DNA from: an uncultured Roseburia sp.
GTDB lineage: Bacteria; Bacillota; Clostridia; Lachnospirales; Lachnospiraceae
Assembly (NCBI GenBank): GCA_946002055.1
Contig: CAMFYL010000001.1
Location: 1 to 64,000, forward strand
Direction: 5' to 3'
Length of the DNA stretch: 64,000 nt
Position 1 is the stretch's first letter. Each line of letters starts with the position of its first letter. Under the pieces are notes generated by a model. That model ran no database searches. It was not told the origin of the DNA and saw only the letters and a list, made by a program, of their open reading frames with translations. Shown here one piece after another: positions 1-9,040 of this stretch. A program made the translations under genes and the position numbers.

Positions 1-979
1 AAAGTGCATCTTCATAGTCGTATGTGTTCATCAGGCAGTGGAAGTGATTGTCCATGCGAGGGTCAGTATGATAGTTTATGTTGGCTTGATTGGATAGGAT
101 TAACCAGCGGTATTTTTGCAGTAGGTACACTTCGTTAGATATTGGGAGATTTACAGGTTGTTGTAATTCATAAGAACGCATATCAGCAAGCTCGCGGTCA
201 CGCTGGCGATATTTTTTTATAAGCTGACGGATGTAATTATCAATCGCTCTTACAATCCATTGTGTCACATGGAAAGAGTCTACGACAGGGACAGCATTAG
301 GAAAGTACTTGTCTACAAAAGCAAGGTAAGGATTATACATGTCAGAGATTAAATACTTAACGGAGTAACGCTCCTCAGTGGGTACAGACACAAAATAAGG
401 TTCAGTGGTGACTGTGCGTCTGCTTTGTAATAAATCAATTGGATCATCGGTGTAAAAGTCTTGAATGACTAGAGCATAGCGACAGTGTTCATCCATATCT
501 AAGTGAACTTCGTCCACAGAGATGATGTCGCTGAGAGGAAGGCGGTCCATTTTTACATAACGATCAAAAATTTCCAGCGCATGAGTATCAGAGGTGTGAA
601 ACTTGTTGGCGATGGCAGAAGTTGAACTGGCAAGATCCTTGTAAGCCTGGACTATAAGCATATCAGTAGCATTAGTGCTGCGACGACTCTTATTTACAAA
701 CTTAAAAGATTCATTGGTCTCATAGCGGCATTCTGGATTTGAACAACGCCACCGGCGCTGTTTCAGAATAAGAATTAATTCATAGTTGTCTTGGAGTAAG
801 GGGTGAGAAATAGTTCGGGTTTTTATTCCCCTAGAATGCATTTTGAATCCGCAAGACGGACAGAAGTGGACACTAGGATGAGTTTCCAAAGTGAGGTATT
901 TCTTGGTGCCATTGATAGAGATGTCAGAAATGAAGACATCGGAGTCTTCTAAGTTGAGAAGTTCTGTTATACAATTCAT
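1..979 (-). CDS. ISL3-family transposase, C-terminus cut off by window edge
   Basis: I translated this ORF by hand because it has no stop inside the window and so is missing from the ORF track. The start is the ATG at 977-979, behind AAGGAGGATAT. An N-terminal zinc ribbon (C40-x2-C43 and C79-x4-C84) is followed by an RNase H-like fold with candidate catalytic aspartates in SVDEVH (D156) and VVDSFHV (D234). This is the order expected for ISL3 transposases of roughly 400-430 aa. About 326 codons are visible and open to the edge, so the last catalytic acidic residue lies outside. It would cut and join the ends of its own insertion sequence. I could not define the element's inverted repeats. The family call is firm; whether the gene is intact is unknown. 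Confidence 0.85.
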   Translation of the reverse strand, partial: MNCITELLNLEDSDVFISDISINGTKKYLTLETHPSVHFCPSCGFKMHSRGIKTRTISHPLLQDNYELILILKQRRWRCSNPECRYETNESFKFVNKSRRSTNATDMLIVQAYKDLASSTSAIANKFHTSDTHALEIFDRYVKMDRLPLSDIISVDEVHLDMDEHCRYALVIQDFYTDDPIDLLQSRRTVTTEPYFVSVPTEERYSVKYLISDMYNPYLAFVDKYFPNAVPVVDSFHVTQWIVRAIDNYIRQLIKKYRQRDRELADMRSYELQQPVNLPISNEVYLLQKYRWLILSNQANINYHTDPRMDNHFHCLMNTYDYEDAL

Positions 980-1260
980 ATATCCTCCTTATCTGCGATA
1001 GATTGTTGGTAAATCCATTATAGGATAAAGAGAGATAAAAAGGAAAGGTGCCGTTAGCTCAACATGGACTAGCAGCACCTTTTGGTTGTTGTGGACCCTA
1101 AAACCAGACCCTAAAAGTAAACCCTAAAGTTTGTCCCTACAACTGTACCCTAAAAAAGTATGACCCTAAAAAACTTTGAATACCCATGATATATCCTTAC
1201 ACGGCCTTTGTCTTGAATGAGTTCTATATTATATTTATGCAATGCATAACGAGGTGAACT
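980..1260. other. Intergenic region between transposase and XRE remnant
   Basis: No gene is visible here. The region holds the transposase leader, an inverted repeat (AAAGGTGC at about 1044 and GCACCTTT at about 1075) that could be a terminator or part of the IS end, the 13-nt periodic repeat array, and an AT-rich stretch leading to the GAGGTGA ribosome binding site at about 1251. Confidence 0.6.
1095..1174. repeat. 13-nt periodic ACCCTAAA repeat array
   Basis: Copies of ACCCTAAA, or a close variant, start at 1095, 1108, 1121, 1134 (degenerate TCCCTAC), 1147 and 1163. The first five are spaced exactly 13 nt apart and the last 16 nt. The non-repeated part of each unit differs, so this looks like an iterated motif, not a slipped simple repeat. 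Function unknown; it could be a protein-binding array or part of the IS end. Confidence 0.7.
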
Positions 1261-1449
1261 ATGGAAGCAAGAGAAGAATTGAAAAAATTAAGAGAAAGTA
1301 CCGGTATGAATAGAAAAGAAATTTGTGATATAATATGTAAGACGTTTAAGAAGGTGCATACCATCTCTAGTGGGGAACTTGGGGAGATACATCATGAAAA
1401 AGATCGCAACAAAACTGAAGGATATGCTGCTATATGCGGGATTGAGTAA
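1261..1449 (+). pseudogene. XRE-type helix-turn-helix regulator remnant
   Basis: The first ~30 residues (EELKKLRESTGMNRKEIC) resemble the start of short XRE-type HTH proteins common in Lachnospiraceae. The reading frame then loses the recognition helix and ends at 62 aa, overlapping the start of the downstream kinase in another frame. The ribosome binding site (GAGGTGA) and start are intact, so a short peptide could still be made. I read it as a decayed regulator truncated by deletion or frameshift. A small coding leader for the kinase is the alternative. Confidence 0.5.
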
Positions 1450-3601
1450 AGAGGAATATGAGAGGGTTCAGGGGATATATTTATCACCTAACTGGTTAAT
1501 CTTGTGCATCTTTTCATCATTAGTGTCTGTAACAATGCTTGCCTTTTCCATTTATTCATTTTTTAATGAGGATTTGGCGGGCAGTCGATACATTTACTTG
1601 GCGGTAAGCGCAGTAACTCTGGCTATTGCCCTTGTAAATGTCTTTAAGGGAAAAGAGAATCTACGCTCGTTGGCATTCTTAAGTGAGCTGTTTATTGCGG
1701 TGGCTTATTTGATGGGGATGTTGAACGGTACGGTGGGAGACCCGAATCATTTATCTGTCACCTTTATGGTTCTTATCTTTGTTTTACCAATGATTTTTAA
1801 TGGAAGACCCATCATTATTATGGGGGAGATGTTGATTTCCTGCATCTTATTTGTAATATTGGCGGTTCGATTCAAGGATCCCGGCATTGCCAGAATGGAT
1901 ATTTCTAACATACTTGCATTTGCCGTTACTAGTTTTGTATTAAATATGCACCTGTTTTACACCAAAGTGGAGGGCTATCTATCTAGGTACAAGGCTACAA
2001 ATGCAAAGCAGAGAGCTGAAAAGCAACTTCAGTTGGTGGAGGCATTTAGCCGAGAAACGGCAGATGTTTTCATTGTGGAATTGCGTAACATGAAATCTAC
2101 AGTGATCAAAACAGGCGGGGGCATTTTGCCAGAGGAAAGGCAGACGTCCCGTCCTTATATGCAGACATGGGAATGGTATGTTAACAAATATGTCTGTGAA
2201 GAGGACAGAGAACAACTCTTACATAGTGTTCAAATCAGTCAAGTACTGAAAAAGTTAGAACGTATTGACGAGTACGCTTGTAGATATCGTATTGATCAGG
2301 GGGGAAACAAGGTATACTACCAGGTAAAATTCAGTTATCTGGGAAGGAGAGACTTTAATCGAATTGTCTTTGGTATACGTTGTATCGATGACATTATTTC
2401 CTTGGAAAAACAACACCAGACTTTGGTGGAGGAAGCATTAGAGCAGGCAGAGGTGGCAAATAAGGCAAAGTCAGCATTTTTGTTTAATATGTCACATGAT
2501 ATTCGCACGCCGATGAACGCCATTGTAGGCTACACAGAATTAATACAAGCACATAGCGATGAGCAAGAAAAATGTATGGATTATATAAGGAAAATTCGTT
2601 CATCCTGTGATTTTTTACTTTCGTTGATTAATAACGTTTTGGAGATGTCCAAAATTGAGAGTGATAAAATTGTTTTGGATGAATCTCCCATTCGAACCGG
2701 TCAGATTCTGGAAGAGGTAAGTGACGTTTATGAAGAACTGATGAGGGATAAGAATATTGAATTTGTGCATGAACTGGATGTTCAGACAAAATATATCTAT
2801 GCGGATAAGGTGAAGCTAAAGGAGATTTTCTTGAATCTGGTTTCCAATGCATATAAATACACCTTGGAAGGCGGTAGGGTGTATTTCGCAAGACGGGAGA
2901 TACCAAGCGATAGAGAAGGCTACGCTCTTATGGAAACTATAGTTTCTGATACGGGAATTGGTATGTCGAAGGAATATCTCCCGGCATTATTTGATGAGTT
3001 TTCAAGAGAGAAGCATGGTGCCGACAATAAAATTCAAGGTACAGGACTGGGTATGCCTATTGTGAAACGCCTGGTTGATTTGATGGGTGGGACCATTTCT
3101 GTAGAAAGCGAACTGGGGAAAGGAACAACCATCACATTCATGATTCCGCACCGAATTGCCGGAATCGAAGATATCCATTCGGAAGATGTGGATGTGATTG
3201 ATAAAAGTGATTTCAAGGGGAAGCGCATTCTTCTGGCTGAGGATAATGATTTTAATGCAGAAATTGCCACAGAAATTTTACAGGATGTAGGATTTATTGT
3301 TGAAAGAGCAGAAGACGGCATTATATGCGTTGATATGCTGCAGAAGGCAGAAACGAATTACTATGATTTGATTCTTATGGACGTGCAAATGCCCAATATG
3401 AATGGATACAAAGCAACTCAGATGATCAGAGCCATGGAGGAACCAAAACGCAGAGACATTCCGATTATTGCAATGACAGCCAATGCATTTGAGGAAGATA
3501 AAAGGGATGCATTGGCGGCCGGTATGGATGGACATCTGGCCAAGCCAATCAACACCAATAAGCTTATGAAAATGCTTGCGATGGTTCTTAAGAGTTGTTA
3601 G
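1394..3601 (+). CDS. Membrane hybrid sensor histidine kinase with receiver domain
   Basis: A 735-aa hybrid kinase that should autophosphorylate and pass phosphate to its own receiver. I chose ATG 1394, behind GGGGAGA, over the GTG at 1370 in the ORF track. About six membrane segments cover roughly residues 25-195. A PAS-like linker follows, then a HisKA motif [10 protein letters not shown] (His368), an ATPase domain (N box [28 protein letters not shown]) and a C-terminal receiver with Asp663 in LILMDVQMP and the conserved Lys in HLAKPIN. There is no DNA-binding output domain, so the signal must pass to another protein or to a separate phosphotransfer partner. The Ig/protease gene starts 36 bp downstream on the same strand. 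The signal sensed is not evident. Confidence 0.9.
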   Translation: MKKIATKLKDMLLYAGLSKEEYERVQGIYLSPNWLILCIFSSLVSVTMLAFSIYSFFNEDLAGSRYIYLAVSAVTLAIALVNVFKGKENLRSLAFLSELFIAVAYLMGMLNGTVGDPNHLSVTFMVLIFVLPMIFNGRPIIIMGEMLISCILFVILAVRFKDPGIARMDISNILAFAVTSFVLNMHLFYTKVEGYLSRYKATNAKQRAEKQLQLVEAFSRETADVFIVELRNMKSTVIKTGGGILPEERQTSRPYMQTWEWYVNKYVCEEDREQLLHSVQISQVLKKLERIDEYACRYRIDQGGNKVYYQVKFSYLGRRDFNRIVFGIRCIDDIISLEKQHQTLVEEALEQAEVANKAKSAFLFNMSHDIRTPMNAIVGYTELIQAHSDEQEKCMDYIRKIRSSCDFLLSLINNVLEMSKIESDKIVLDESPIRTGQILEEVSDVYEELMRDKNIEFVHELDVQTKYIYADKVKLKEIFLNLVSNAYKYTLEGGRVYFARREIPSDREGYALMETIVSDTGIGMSKEYLPALFDEFSREKHGADNKIQGTGLGMPIVKRLVDLMGGTISVESELGKGTTITFMIPHRIAGIEDIHSEDVDVIDKSDFKGKRILLAEDNDFNAEIATEILQDVGFIVERAEDGIICVDMLQKAETNYYDLILMDVQMPNMNGYKATQMIRAMEEPKRRDIPIIAMTANAFEEDKRDALAAGMDGHLAKPINTNKLMKMLAMVLKSC

Positions 3602-3637
3602 GGAGCCGATAGGAACAAGAACGATAGGGGAAAACAA

Positions 3638-5140
3638 ATGAAAAAGAAATTAAGAATTGGACTCATTGGTTTGCTGGTATGTTTTTTAGGAGTAGGTGGT
3701 GGCCTGTGGTTTAGGGCCAATTTCGTTATTACCGCTGCCTTTCACGAACAAACCATAGAACTTGGAAGTGGCAGCATCAGTAACGATATCGAGGATTATC
3801 TGCGAGGACCCATTGATTCACTGGAGAGTGTTACACTGGATACCGGCAAGGTCAATCCAAACAAAATCGGCGACTACAAGGTTACTTGCATTACACCGAA
3901 GAAAACCTTTGAATATACGATTCGTGTTGAGGATACCACGGCTCCGGAAGTAAAAATCCAAGAAATGAAGTGTATGGCAATCGAAAGGGAATATGTGCCA
4001 TCTGACCTAATAGAAGAGGTGTTTGACTATTCCCGGGAGATTCATACCTATTTTGTTGTTGATGATAAGAAGCAGGAGACACTCTGCTTCGATAAAGAAG
4101 GCACATATGAATTTTCCCTGTGTGTTGCTGATGCATCGGATAACATTGCAAAGCAGGATTTTACCATCGCTTTTGCTAATGCCCCCGAATTCTATCTGTT
4201 AGATGACCGATACATATCTGTGGGAACTGACTTTGACTTGATGACCTACGTTTTCGCCTATGACAGAAAGGATGGAATTCTCACAGAAGACGTAAAGGTG
4301 GAGTCTGGCGGTTATGATTGCAATACAGCGGGGGATTACGAAGTTACGTACACGGTTACTAACAGCAAAGGCGTAACGGCGAAACAACAGATACATATTT
4401 ATGTTGGAGAACAGACCAATTATAATGTGGATTTGTCTGACGAAGAACTGCAGACATTGATAGAATATGGATACTTTACATATAAGCCTTTGGACGAGGA
4501 GAATATTGATAAGGTGTTGGAAATCACCAAACCAACACTTGCAAACGTTTACACACAGGATCTCCTTGGCTCTATGGGAATTTATAAAATCACACCGGAA
4601 CAGACATATTTTATCAGCATAGGACATGTGGGCAAACAGCATAATCATGTGGCTTCCAAAATCGTATTTTGGGATGGAACAGTGGTTAGCGCAACACCAA
4701 CATCATCTTTTGCCCATGGAGATGATCCAATTGCTATGCTTGCGATACCCACAGAGACAATTCCTATGGAAACATTGTTAAAATTAAAGGAAGTATATGT
4801 GGATGAGCATGCCCTGGATGAGGCCTATGAAAATCAAGAGGTTGTTGCCAGACAGCTGTATCATTTGTTTGGAATCAATGACGTTAGATTAGATGACAAG
4901 ATTTGTCGTTTGCATTGTTTGTCTCCCGGCAGTGATTGCTTGAAGGAGGCGGGCGACAATGATATATACTTATCCACGGACCATGGTGTTCGATCCGGTA
5001 TGTCAGGGACGCCTCTCTTTGATGGGAAAGGAAGGATTTTGGCTACCTTGGGAGGACATTTGATTGTGCCGGGCAAACCCACCATTGATTATTGGTCTAG
5101 AATTGATCAGTTGGATGAATTACTTTCCAACACACCTTAG
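3638..5140 (+). CDS. Membrane-anchored Ig-like/trypsin-like serine protease
   Basis: A 500-aa protein with an N-terminal membrane anchor (residues 6-26). Ig-like repeats of the DUF5011/HYR type (VEDTTAPEV near 97; a second around 190-257) lead to a C-terminal domain of about 190 residues. That domain carries a possible chymotrypsin-fold triad: His330 in FISIGHVG, Asp362 or 363 in HGDDPIAML, and Ser456 in GMSGTPLFDGKG, which matches the GxSGxP signature. It probably acts outside the membrane. The start has the site AGGGGAAAACAA. It follows the hybrid kinase by 36 bp and may process or sense an envelope signal for it (inference). The protease call rests on the motif order; overall similarity to known proteases is not obvious by eye. 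Confidence 0.65.
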   Translation: MKKKLRIGLIGLLVCFLGVGGGLWFRANFVITAAFHEQTIELGSGSISNDIEDYLRGPIDSLESVTLDTGKVNPNKIGDYKVTCITPKKTFEYTIRVEDTTAPEVKIQEMKCMAIEREYVPSDLIEEVFDYSREIHTYFVVDDKKQETLCFDKEGTYEFSLCVADASDNIAKQDFTIAFANAPEFYLLDDRYISVGTDFDLMTYVFAYDRKDGILTEDVKVESGGYDCNTAGDYEVTYTVTNSKGVTAKQQIHIYVGEQTNYNVDLSDEELQTLIEYGYFTYKPLDEENIDKVLEITKPTLANVYTQDLLGSMGIYKITPEQTYFISIGHVGKQHNHVASKIVFWDGTVVSATPTSSFAHGDDPIAMLAIPTETIPMETLLKLKEVYVDEHALDEAYENQEVVARQLYHLFGINDVRLDDKICRLHCLSPGSDCLKEAGDNDIYLSTDHGVRSGMSGTPLFDGKGRILATLGGHLIVPGKPTIDYWSRIDQLDELLSNTP

Positions 5141-5206
5141 GATATATTGACAGATCAACTTTCAGTAGAAGAATACTATTTCATAGTCGTTAGGAGGGGA
5201 AATCAA

Positions 5207-5812
5207 ATGACAGAACAGGAAAGAATGAAACAGGGGTATGTATGGAAAGATGACGAAGAAAACCTTGCTTTGCAGGCAAAATGCAAGGCTTTGGTAAAAA
5301 AGTGGAACGAATTGCCCACGGAGGCTATGAAAGAGCGAGAGGCTATGCTTCATGAGATTTTCGGTGAAGTGGGAGAGAATGTATGGATGAATTCTCCGCT
5401 GACAGTTACCGTTGGCAAGTATGTATCCATTGGTTCCGGTACCTATGCCAATATGAATCTTGTGTTGATTGACGATTGGAAGATAACCATTGGAAAAAAT
5501 GTGCTGATTGGACCAAATGTTACCATGAGCACTACCGGTCATCCCATTGACCCGGCACATCGTCAGGATGGTATGTATTCTTTCCCCATTACCATTGGTG
5601 ACAATGTGTGGATTGGGGGCAATGTAACCATTCTTCCGGGTGTTACCATTGGGGAGAATTCTGTCATTGGTGCAGGCTCTGTAGTGACCAAGGATATTCC
5701 TGCAAATGTGGTTGCCTTCGGGGCTCCGTGTAAGGTGTATCGGGAGATTAATGAACGGGATAGAGAGTACTATTTTGGAAACAGAAGATTTGATGAACAA
5801 CCGGAGAGATAA
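5207..5812 (+). CDS. Sugar O-acetyltransferase (maltose/galactoside type)
   Basis: A 201-aa left-handed beta-helix acetyltransferase of the LacA/Maa family, transferring acetyl from acetyl-CoA to a sugar hydroxyl in the cytoplasm. The N-terminal Mac domain (about residues 5-55) is followed by hexapeptide repeats (IGENSVIGAGSVVTKDIP). The catalytic His lies in STTGHPIDP and the family signature is FGAPCKVYREI. I chose ATG 5207, preceded by AGGAGGGGAAATCAA; the ORF-track start adds 20 unlikely residues. It follows the protease gene by 66 bp. Natural substrates of this family are generally unclear, and it may simply detoxify excess sugars. Confidence 0.9.
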   Translation: MTEQERMKQGYVWKDDEENLALQAKCKALVKKWNELPTEAMKEREAMLHEIFGEVGENVWMNSPLTVTVGKYVSIGSGTYANMNLVLIDDWKITIGKNVLIGPNVTMSTTGHPIDPAHRQDGMYSFPITIGDNVWIGGNVTILPGVTIGENSVIGAGSVVTKDIPANVVAFGAPCKVYREINERDREYYFGNRRFDEQPER

Positions 5813-5846
5813 ATCCAATGTTTTTTTGTGAAAGTGAAGGAAACAG

Positions 5847-5883
5847 AAAAAGGGAAGAGGACGCATAGATCTCTTCCCTTTTT
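5847..5883. terminator. Bidirectional intrinsic terminator
   Basis: AAAAAGGGAAGAG pairs with CTCTTCCCTTTTT across a short loop. A-rich and T-rich flanks let it work for both the acetyltransferase (plus) and the peptidase (minus). Confidence 0.85.
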
Positions 5884-5884
5884 A

Positions 5885-7321
5885 TCATTTCTTTGCCTGA
5901 ATTAAATTCTTGTAAAATCTCACAGCACCCGGTAAGCAGTTGTACTCGATATTCTCGTTAATGCCGTGCATACCCTTCATCTGCTCCGGACCATAAATGA
6001 CAGGTGCAAATCGCACACAGTTTTTACAGATTGGCTGGTAAAACTGTGCATCGGTTGCTCCGGTCATCACATAGGGACTGGAAGGCAGTCCCGGGAAGGT
6101 CTTGGCGATGGTTTCTTCCACCAGCTTGAAACCTTCACCATGGATATCAACGGGCTCGGTGTAATCGTTGGAATGAAATACTTCCATTTCCAAACCGTGT
6201 TTTGTTGCCACCTGCTCCAAAAGCTCTAAGCTTTCCTTTTCTCCCTGATGAGGGATGAAGCGAAGATTTGCACCAAGGGTTGCCTCCTGTGGAAGCACAT
6301 TATAGGCGTTGGAGCCTGACTGCATGGTAAAGCCGATGGTGGTTTTTAGCATGGCACCAGCCTGAGCGCTAATTTTGGGAAGGACAATCTTAAGAAGTGG
6401 TCCAAAGAGCCATAAGTTGCTAAACACCAGTTTCAAACCGAAGTTACCGTAAGGTGCTAAGGTGCGAAACATGGCAGCTACTTCTTTGGAAATCTCCTTG
6501 CGGAAAGGAGAGTGATGTTCCATCTCCTGTACGAAAGCAGAGAGCCTAGCAATAGGAGTGTTGGCTGCAGGGGCACTGGCATGTCCGCCGGTACTTCTGG
6601 CGGTAAATTTCACATCTGCCTTGCCCTTCTCAAAGACACCTACCATGGCAAAATTGCCGTTGATACCTCCGATGGGATTCGTGATAATTCCGCCTCCCTC
6701 GTCGCATACAAGGAATAGTTCCACGCCTCGTCGTTGTAATTCGGCCACAATCTTTGGTGCGCCGTCACCGGCCCACTCCTCGGTGCAGGAGGAAGCCAAA
6801 TATACATCGGTCTCCGGAACAAATCCCTCTGCTAAAAGTTGTTCTACAGCCTCGAAAAATCCCATAACGGAACATTTGGTATCTGAGGTTCCACGTCCCC
6901 AGACTTTTCCATCTGCAATATCTCCGGAAAATGGTTCATGAATCCATTCGCCCTCTGCTACAACCACATCCTGATGGCTCATTAGAAGAATCGGCTTTTG
7001 ATCTGACGTTCCTTTCCAGTGAAAGAGCAGGTTGCCGTCAATTTCTGTTTTTTCCAAATTGGCGTGAACCAGGGGAAACAGTTCTTCCAATATCTTGTGA
7101 AAACCTCGAAATTTCTCGGCTTCGTCCACGTGGTCGTGGGAAGTGGTATCGTATTGTACCATTTTTGACAGTTTCTCTGCCAGGCGTAAAGATTCCGCCT
7201 CATCCTCATGGGCAACATATGTAGATGTTTTGGAAGGAAGAAGCAGTGTATGAAGGACTGCAATCAAAAGCAGAACAATCAAAATTACCAATACTGCCGG
7301 AAAAATCAATAATACTTTCAT
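5885..7321 (-). CDS. M20-family zinc peptidase with N-terminal membrane anchor
   Basis: A 478-aa metallopeptidase of the M20/carboxypeptidase S group. It begins with a hydrophobic segment (residues 3-29). Metal-site motifs follow in order: LLMSHQDVV (His/Asp), GRGTSDTKC (bridging Asp), SCTEEWAGDGA (catalytic Glu pair) and a C-terminal His in MKGMHGINE. A dimerisation domain lies in the middle. It should cleave dipeptides, short peptides or N-acyl amino acids. Its ATG overlaps the stop of the upstream membrane protein by four bases (ATGA), so the two are translationally coupled. The neighbours suggest it processes a substrate moved by the two membrane proteins (inference). Substrate unknown. 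Confidence 0.88.
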   Translation of the reverse strand: MKVLLIFPAVLVILIVLLLIAVLHTLLLPSKTSTYVAHEDEAESLRLAEKLSKMVQYDTTSHDHVDEAEKFRGFHKILEELFPLVHANLEKTEIDGNLLFHWKGTSDQKPILLMSHQDVVVAEGEWIHEPFSGDIADGKVWGRGTSDTKCSVMGFFEAVEQLLAEGFVPETDVYLASSCTEEWAGDGAPKIVAELQRRGVELFLVCDEGGGIITNPIGGINGNFAMVGVFEKGKADVKFTARSTGGHASAPAANTPIARLSAFVQEMEHHSPFRKEISKEVAAMFRTLAPYGNFGLKLVFSNLWLFGPLLKIVLPKISAQAGAMLKTTIGFTMQSGSNAYNVLPQEATLGANLRFIPHQGEKESLELLEQVATKHGLEMEVFHSNDYTEPVDIHGEGFKLVEETIAKTFPGLPSSPYVMTGATDAQFYQPICKNCVRFAPVIYGPEQMKGMHGINENIEYNCLPGAVRFYKNLIQAKK

Positions 7322-8016
7322 TGGTTGCCTCCTTTATCTGCAGCTATTTTTTTCTTATGAAATACATAGGCAACACCGATGGCGATGGCACCGGATGGAA
7401 TAATCATAAAGCTGGTGGAGCCCATAAGTGCCGGCACAAAGATGAACAGCGCACTCATAATGATGAGTGGGAAAATGGCAATGTGCATATTCTTGCGATA
7501 ATACTTGTAGGCCATGGCACCAAAGAGGGCAGGAACTACATTGTCAAAAGCAGGCTGCAAAGCAGGGTTCTGAAGGATTGGCTGTAATGGCACCATGAGA
7601 AGTACACCTAATGCCAACACCAGTATGGTCACAAGAGAGGAGGTGGCAATGGAGATGGTGGAAATAATTTCATTTTCCGGAGTGCCGGTTTTGGCGTCCA
7701 CCATATCTCTGGCATTTACTGCACAGGGAATCTTCATATTAATCAGGTTACCGGTGATGAAGGCCAAATATCCACCACCGGAACCAAGCATAGGTGTGTA
7801 GATTAAAAATTCAGCAACACTGCTGACAACCCATACAATGCCCACTGCAAAAAACCCGTTCATTGTGGCCCTTAAATCAGGATATGCCCCAAGGTAGTGT
7901 CCCATAAGAAAAGGTGCACCAATGAGCATAATCAGCATAATCACACTGACAACGCGACCGATGATATGAGTGTGCTTGTTGTAATTTGTCCATTCTGTAT
8001 TCTTATTCTGTTCCAT
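7318..8016 (-). CDS. Polytopic membrane protein, partner of DUF5058 protein
   Basis: About 232 aa with five or six hydrophobic segments and no enzymatic motif that I recognise. I moved the start from the GTG at 8025 to the ATG at 8016, because AAAGGAG lies just upstream at the right spacing and the GTG falls inside that site. The middle contains GSGGGYLAFITGNLINMKIPC, a glycine-rich, ion-channel-like stretch. It sits 15 bp after the DUF5058 gene and is coupled by ATGA overlap to the M20 peptidase. The arrangement suggests a two-subunit membrane transporter. I cannot name the substrate. Confidence 0.75.
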   Translation of the reverse strand: MEQNKNTEWTNYNKHTHIIGRVVSVIMLIMLIGAPFLMGHYLGAYPDLRATMNGFFAVGIVWVVSSVAEFLIYTPMLGSGGGYLAFITGNLINMKIPCAVNARDMVDAKTGTPENEIISTISIATSSLVTILVLALGVLLMVPLQPILQNPALQPAFDNVVPALFGAMAYKYYRKNMHIAIFPLIIMSALFIFVPALMGSTSFMIIPSGAIAIGVAYVFHKKKIAADKGGNQ

Positions 8017-8031
8017 TTTACACACTCCTTT

Positions 8032-8778
8032 CTATAACAATCCAAAAATTGCAGCTGCGGCCATTCCCGCAATCATACTTCCGGCAATGGAAAAACTGTC
8101 CACCCAGGCAAGACTCTTCTTTTGGGAGAGCCGGATGAAAATGGCCATGGCTGCAGCTGAAACTACAATGACAATGATTGGGGTAACATCTCCGTTAAAG
8201 GTAAAAAGTCCATTTTCAGAGATAAAACCGCCAAAGTAACGCCCGATGTATGTACTTACCAAACCAATAAACATAGCAGTCATGGCAGTGTCACCAAAAC
8301 CTGCGGAAGAGGAATTGCCGGACTTTGATAATTTGTTCGTATACTTCTTGTTGAGAAATACAGATAGTACCATTCCCCACATAATGCATATGCTCATTAA
8401 TAGAGCAATGGTGGCAAAGGATGATGCAGTCATCTCCGATGCTGATAAAGTTGTCATGCCGGTTTGTTCTGCTGCGGCTTGCGCAATTTGTGTCTCGTAG
8501 TGAAGAGCTCCAATCACGGAAAGTCTCAACCATGGAAGTGGTGTGCCTAAACTGCCCGACAGTGCAATGACGCCTAGCAAGATGCCCACACTTGGCAAAA
8601 GAGAAAACGTTGCACTGGATATTATGGTACGCTTCATTTTCGTGGTGTCCATACCGATGGCTTTTCCTGCTTTATATGCTCGTATCAGGAAAATCACGCA
8701 GATGACTGCCACAAAAGCAACAATGGTGCCACATATCAGATACATTGGCCCACTGTTAAGTTGATTTAAAATTGTCAT
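8032..8778 (-). CDS. DUF5058-family membrane protein
   Basis: 248 aa with about six membrane segments, resembling the DUF5058 family. There are polar, conserved-looking stretches around residues 60-90 (LPSVGILLGVIALSGSLGTP) and 150-180 (GFGDTAMTAMFIGL). The start is behind AAAAGGAGCTGATTATAA. It is the first gene of a three-gene minus-strand operon with a second membrane protein and an M20 peptidase. I infer that the pair forms a transporter feeding the peptidase; no function is established to my knowledge. Confidence 0.7.
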   Translation of the reverse strand: MTILNQLNSGPMYLICGTIVAFVAVICVIFLIRAYKAGKAIGMDTTKMKRTIISSATFSLLPSVGILLGVIALSGSLGTPLPWLRLSVIGALHYETQIAQAAAEQTGMTTLSASEMTASSFATIALLMSICIMWGMVLSVFLNKKYTNKLSKSGNSSSAGFGDTAMTAMFIGLVSTYIGRYFGGFISENGLFTFNGDVTPIIVIVVSAAAMAIFIRLSQKKSLAWVDSFSIAGSMIAGMAAAAIFGLL

Positions 8779-8850
8779 TTATAATCAGCTCCTTTTCTAT
8801 CGTGAAATGTATTGAGCTCATTGTACCATTCTTTTACCGCTATTCCAATA

Positions 8851-8939
8851 GTGAGCCATTAGGGGTGCCATTAGGGACAGTCCCTAATGGCACCCAGAAG
8901 TGTCCCTGATGGCACCCAGGTCTGTCCCCAATGGCTCAC
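8851..8939. repeat. Nested palindromic repeat of the GAGCCATT/AATGGCTC family
   Basis: The outer arms are GTGAGCCATTAGGGG and CCCCAATGGCTCAC. Inside is a near-perfect hairpin, GGTGCCATTAGGGAC-AG-TCCCTAATGGCACC. The right half also has a 22-nt period: TCCCTAATGG at 8881, TCCCTGATGG at 8903 and TCCCCAATGG at 8925. Related copies lie at 21260, 29641 and 34645. Confidence 0.85.
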
Positions 8940-8969
8940 TTGACAAGAACAACAGTTGGTAACTACAAT
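8940..8969 (+). promoter_or_regulatory. SigA-type promoter for acyltransferase gene
   Basis: TTGACA, an 18-nt spacer, then TACAAT. The -35 box begins at the base directly after the palindromic repeat ends. Confidence 0.6.
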
Positions 8970-9040
8970 GTGGTTATCGACTGTTTTTCTTATAAAAACT
9001 GGCAACATATGAAAGAACGATAAATGTGCGGGGAAGGATT

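Noticed and set aside
1979-3637. Several minus-strand ORFs of 60-119 aa opposite the hybrid kinase
   Set aside because: They lie wholly within a well-supported plus-strand gene, lack good ribosome binding sites and have compositions typical of antisense shadows.
5162-5866. 234-aa minus-strand ORF opposite the acetyltransferase
   Set aside because: It is long only because the hexapeptide repeat gene has few stops on the other strand; it shows repeated NGN patterns mirrored from the repeats and has no start signal.
8851-8939. CRISPR-like reading of the 22-nt periodic repeat
   Set aside because: The units are palindromic and directly adjacent, with no unique spacers and no cas genes in the window.
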